A program made the position numbers and the translations under genes. Positions 6,834 through 8,826 of a DNA stretch of 8,826 bases are shown here, piece after piece. The stretch spans positions 1 to 8,826 of the forward strand of contig JAIPEV010000061.1 of the NCBI GenBank assembly GCA_021736965.1, written 5' to 3'. The stretch's first letter is position 1; every line of letters starts with the position of its first letter. The notes under the pieces were generated by a model, which did no database searches, was not told the DNA's origin, and saw nothing but the letters and a program-made list of their open reading frames with translations. This DNA is from Halanaerobiales bacterium. Lineage in GTDB: Bacteria > Bacillota > Halanaerobiia > Halanaerobiales > M55B127.

Positions 6834-6951
6834 AGGACATTTGTCCGGTCAGTAACAGTACAAATAGTCCATATTAGCAATCATAACATTTGTCTGGCCT
6901 ATATATGATAGTACAAAAAGTCTAAAATGAGTAGGGGAGGACAAATGTCCT
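6834..6951. repeat. array of five related quasi-palindromic boxes in the ald leader
   Basis: Five copies of a 13-14 bp motif lie in alternating orientation. A is AGGACATTTGTCC (6834-6846), B is AGTACAAATAGTCC (6857-6870), C is ACATTTGTCTGG (6886-6897), D is AGTACAAAAAGTCT (6910-6923) and E is GGACAAATGTCCT (6939-6951). Their centres are spaced about 23, 26, 27 and 28 bp. A and E are exact reverse complements over 13 bp. The A-B pair is repeated as C-D with offsets of 49 and 53 bp. The array lies downstream of the sigma-54 promoter and ends 27 nt before the ribosome binding site. It may be an operator array or a structured mRNA leader. I cannot assign it to a known family. Confidence 0.75.
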
Positions 6952-6977
6952 AATACTAATTTATAAAATTTAAAATT

Positions 6978-6985
6978 AAAAGGAG
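6978..6985 (+). promoter_or_regulatory. ribosome binding site for the GTG start of ald
   Basis: AAAAGGAG lies 10 nt before GTG 6996. The protein from that GTG begins MIIGVPKEIKNNENRVA, exactly the usual alanine dehydrogenase N-terminus, which confirms the start. Confidence 0.8.
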
Positions 6986-6995
6986 CTGATATTAA

Positions 6996-8117
6996 GTGAT
7001 TATTGGTGTGCCAAAAGAAATTAAGAATAATGAAAATAGGGTTGCAATTACTGCAGCTGGTGTTGAAGCATTTATCAGAGAAGGACATAAGGTTGTTATT
7101 GAAAAGAAGGCAGGAGTTGGAAGTGGAATAAATGATCAAGAATACATAAAAGCAGGCGCTAAAATTCTTGATACTCCAAAAGAAGTATTTGATCAAGCTG
7201 AGATGATAATGAAAGTTAAAGAACCTTTAAAAGCTGAATATGATTACTTTAAAGAAGGGCAAATACTTTTTACCTATCTGCATTTAGCAGCAGAAGAAGA
7301 GCTCACTAAAGAATTAATAAAAAAAAATGTTGTTTCGGTCGCTTATGAAACTATTCAATTAGAAGATGGTTCATTACCTCTTTTAACTCCAATGAGTGAA
7401 GTTGCTGGTCGTTTAGCTACTCAAGAAGGAGCTAGGTTTTTAGAAAAGCCACAGGGAGGTAAAGGAGTTTTATTAGGAGGAATTCCAGGGGTTAACCCTG
7501 CCAAGGTTGTAATAATTGGTGGAGGTATTGTTGGTATGAATGCTGCTAAGATGGCTATGGGATTGGGAGCAGATGTTACAATCTTAGATATTAACCCAAA
7601 ACAAATGAGATATATTGATGATGTATTTAATGGTAGAGTTAAAACTGTGATGTCAAACCGTTTTAATATCTTAGAAGAAATTAAAAAAGCGGATCTAGTA
7701 ATTGGAGCTGTATTAATTCCAGGAGCAAAAGCACCTGATTTAGTATCTGAAGAGATGATAAAAGAAATGCAAGAAGGTTCAGTAATTGTAGATGTTGCAA
7801 TAGATCAGGGAGGATGTATTGAAACAACTTATCCTACCACACATGCTGACCCGGTTTTTACAAAACATGGAGTAGTCCATTATTCTGTGGCAAATATGCC
7901 CGGAGCTGTTGCAAGAACATCAACTTATGGTCTAACAAACTCTACCTTATCATATGGCCTTGAGTTGGCAAATAAGGGATATAAAAAGGCGATGTTAGAT
8001 GATCAAGCATTGGCTCTAGGATTAAATGTATATGCTAAAGAAATAGTTTATAAAGCTGTAGCTGAAGCATTTAATATGGAATACACACCATTAGAAGATA
8101 TTTTAAAGAATTTTTAA
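6996..8117 (+). CDS. ald: alanine dehydrogenase (NAD+)
   Basis: The enzyme interconverts L-alanine and pyruvate plus ammonia with NAD+/NADH in the cytoplasm. The 373-residue length is normal for the family. The known active-site residues align at their standard numbers: R15 and K75 (substrate binding), H96 and D270 (catalysis). The Rossmann loop GGGIVG is at 175-180, and D198 at the end of the next strand fits NAD preference. It starts at GTG 6996 and is followed after only 24 nt by the ord gene, so the two are surely one operon under the sigma-54 promoter at 6788. In this setting it most likely removes the amino group of alanine released by ornithine breakdown or other amino-acid fermentation, feeding pyruvate and NADH to the cell. 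The reverse (alanine-forming, NADH-consuming) direction is also possible. Confidence 0.96.
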   Translation: MIIGVPKEIKNNENRVAITAAGVEAFIREGHKVVIEKKAGVGSGINDQEYIKAGAKILDTPKEVFDQAEMIMKVKEPLKAEYDYFKEGQILFTYLHLAAEEELTKELIKKNVVSVAYETIQLEDGSLPLLTPMSEVAGRLATQEGARFLEKPQGGKGVLLGGIPGVNPAKVVIIGGGIVGMNAAKMAMGLGADVTILDINPKQMRYIDDVFNGRVKTVMSNRFNILEEIKKADLVIGAVLIPGAKAPDLVSEEMIKEMQEGSVIVDVAIDQGGCIETTYPTTHADPVFTKHGVVHYSVANMPGAVARTSTYGLTNSTLSYGLELANKGYKKAMLDDQALALGLNVYAKEIVYKAVAEAFNMEYTPLEDILKNF

Positions 8118-8127
8118 AATACAAAAT

Positions 8128-8135
8128 AGGAGGAG
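8128..8135 (+). promoter_or_regulatory. ribosome binding site for the GTG start of ord
   Basis: AGGAGGAG lies 6 nt before GTG 8142, in the short ald-ord gap. It fixes the start of a gene that runs off the window. Confidence 0.8.
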
Positions 8136-8141
8136 ATCTAA

Positions 8142-8826
8142 GTGGAAAATATTAAAGTAGTCCTATGGGGTATGGGCTCTATGGGAAGTGGAATGGGCAA
8201 GTTTTTAGCAGATAAAAAAGGAATTGAAATTGTTGGTGCAATAGCTCATAGAAAGTCTAAGGCTGGTAAAGATGTTGGAGAAATCATTGGTTTAGATCGA
8301 AAATTAAATGTAAAAGTTACAAATGATCCAATGAGTGTAATTACTGAAGATGTTGATGTAGTATTACAGGCTACTTCATCATTTGTCAAAGACGTCTATC
8401 CTCAAATTGAACAGATTGTAAAAAAGAAGGTTAATGTGGTATCTATTGCTGAAGAGATGGCATATCCAATCGTTCAAGAAAAAGAGTTAAGTGAAAAGAT
8501 AGATAAACTTGCAAAAGAGTATGGTGTTACTGTATTAGGTACTGGGATAAATCCAGGGTTTGTTTTAGATTTATTGATTATTGCATTAAGTGGAGCATGT
8601 GTTAAAGTTGATAAGATTGAAGCAGCAAGAATAAATGACTTATCACCATTTGGTCCTACAGTGATGAAAACTCAAGGAGTAGGGACTACGGTTAAAGAAT
8701 TTGAAAAGGGAATTAATGATGGATCTATCGTTGGACACATTGGGTTTTTAGAATCAATTAACATGATTGCTGATCGCTTAGGAATCCAGTTAGATAAAGT
8801 TGAGCAAACTAGAGAACCTATCGTTT
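8142..8826 (+). CDS. ord: 2,4-diaminopentanoate dehydrogenase, 3' end missing
   Basis: The frame opens at GTG 8142 (MENIKVVLWGMGSMGSGMG) and runs off the window after 228 codons; the family is about 340-350 residues. The enzyme oxidatively deaminates (2R,4S)-2,4-diaminopentanoate to 2-amino-4-oxopentanoate and ammonia with NAD(P)+, the third step of anaerobic ornithine degradation. A Rossmann GMGSMG loop is at residues 10-15. Several stretches match what I know of the family from Clostridium sticklandii: VVSIAEEMAYP (about 98-108), LGTGINPGFVLDLL (about 131-144), and ARINDLSPFGPTVMKTQGVG. These features set it apart from dihydrodipicolinate reductase, its distant relative. Translational proximity to ald ties alanine use to ornithine oxidation. 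The partner genes for thiolysis (ortA, ortB) and the ornithine aminomutase and racemase (oraS, oraE, orr) would be expected just beyond the window. Confidence 0.92.
   Translation, partial: MENIKVVLWGMGSMGSGMGKFLADKKGIEIVGAIAHRKSKAGKDVGEIIGLDRKLNVKVTNDPMSVITEDVDVVLQATSSFVKDVYPQIEQIVKKKVNVVSIAEEMAYPIVQEKELSEKIDKLAKEYGVTVLGTGINPGFVLDLLIIALSGACVKVDKIEAARINDLSPFGPTVMKTQGVGTTVKEFEKGINDGSIVGHIGFLESINMIADRLGIQLDKVEQTREPIV

Larger units (their letters stand above)
6675..6995 (+). other. 321-nt intergenic regulatory region upstream of ald
   Basis: This gap holds no gene. In order it carries an 11-bp palindrome TTTGCGGCAAA (6691-6701), a sigma-54 promoter (6788-6804), a perfect palindrome ATATATGCATATAT around the expected transcription start (6812-6825), an array of five related boxes (6834-6951) and the ald ribosome binding site (6978-6985). 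Everything after about 6815 should be transcribed as a leader of roughly 180 nt. Confidence 0.75.

Noticed and set aside
6834..6951. CRISPR array
   Set aside because: The repeats are short, alternate in orientation and differ from one another; the gaps are too short and uneven for spacers, and no cas gene is near.
6849..7196. 115-codon - strand frame overlapping the ald start
   Set aside because: It is antisense to the conserved ald N-terminus and covers the box array. No start site or recognisable domain is present.

Overview
The window reads as an AT-rich, anaerobic, Firmicutes-type genome. My best guess is a halophilic, diderm-type fermenter such as a member of the Halanaerobiales. This is inference from low GC, strong AGGAGG-type ribosome binding sites, frequent GTG/TTG starts, a GH13 maltodextrin-type amylase, an exported SurA/PrsA-type chaperone that lacks a lipobox cysteine, and sigma-54 controlled ornithine fermentation genes. 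All genes I support lie on the + strand.

Left part (1-3361). The window opens inside a neopullulanase/cyclomaltodextrinase-type GH13 enzyme (1-1524), whose N-terminus lies outside. A probable small single-span membrane protein of 55 residues follows (1613-1780). An AT-rich gap then leads to a clear promoter (2018-2047) and a tRNA-Asn(GUU) gene (2075-2150). Next comes an exported parvulin-type peptidyl-prolyl isomerase (2225-3301) closed by an intrinsic terminator (3331-3361). The open frame of this isomerase runs back through the tRNA, but the real start is at 2225.

Right part (3451-8826). This is a catabolic cluster: a PAS-AAA+-Fis sigma-54 activator of the RocR type (3451-4857), a RocB-like M20 metallopeptidase (5001-6674), alanine dehydrogenase (6996-8117) and the start of 2,4-diaminopentanoate dehydrogenase (8142 to beyond the window). 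Both the rocB-like gene and the ald-ord pair are preceded by well-formed -24/-12 (sigma-54) promoters, at 4935-4951 and 6788-6804. The adjacent activator is therefore the obvious candidate regulator. The expected job is oxidative breakdown of arginine/ornithine: ornithine to 2,4-diaminopentanoate, oxidation by Ord, thiolysis by OrtAB (not in the window) to acetyl-CoA plus alanine, and alanine deamination by Ald.

The most unusual element is the roughly 180-nt leader between the second sigma-54 promoter and ald. It carries five related boxes around the core ACAAA/TTTGT in alternating orientation at 23-28 bp intervals (6834-6951). They can form competing RNA stems or act as an array of protein-binding sites. 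I do not recognise it as a known riboswitch or operator family.
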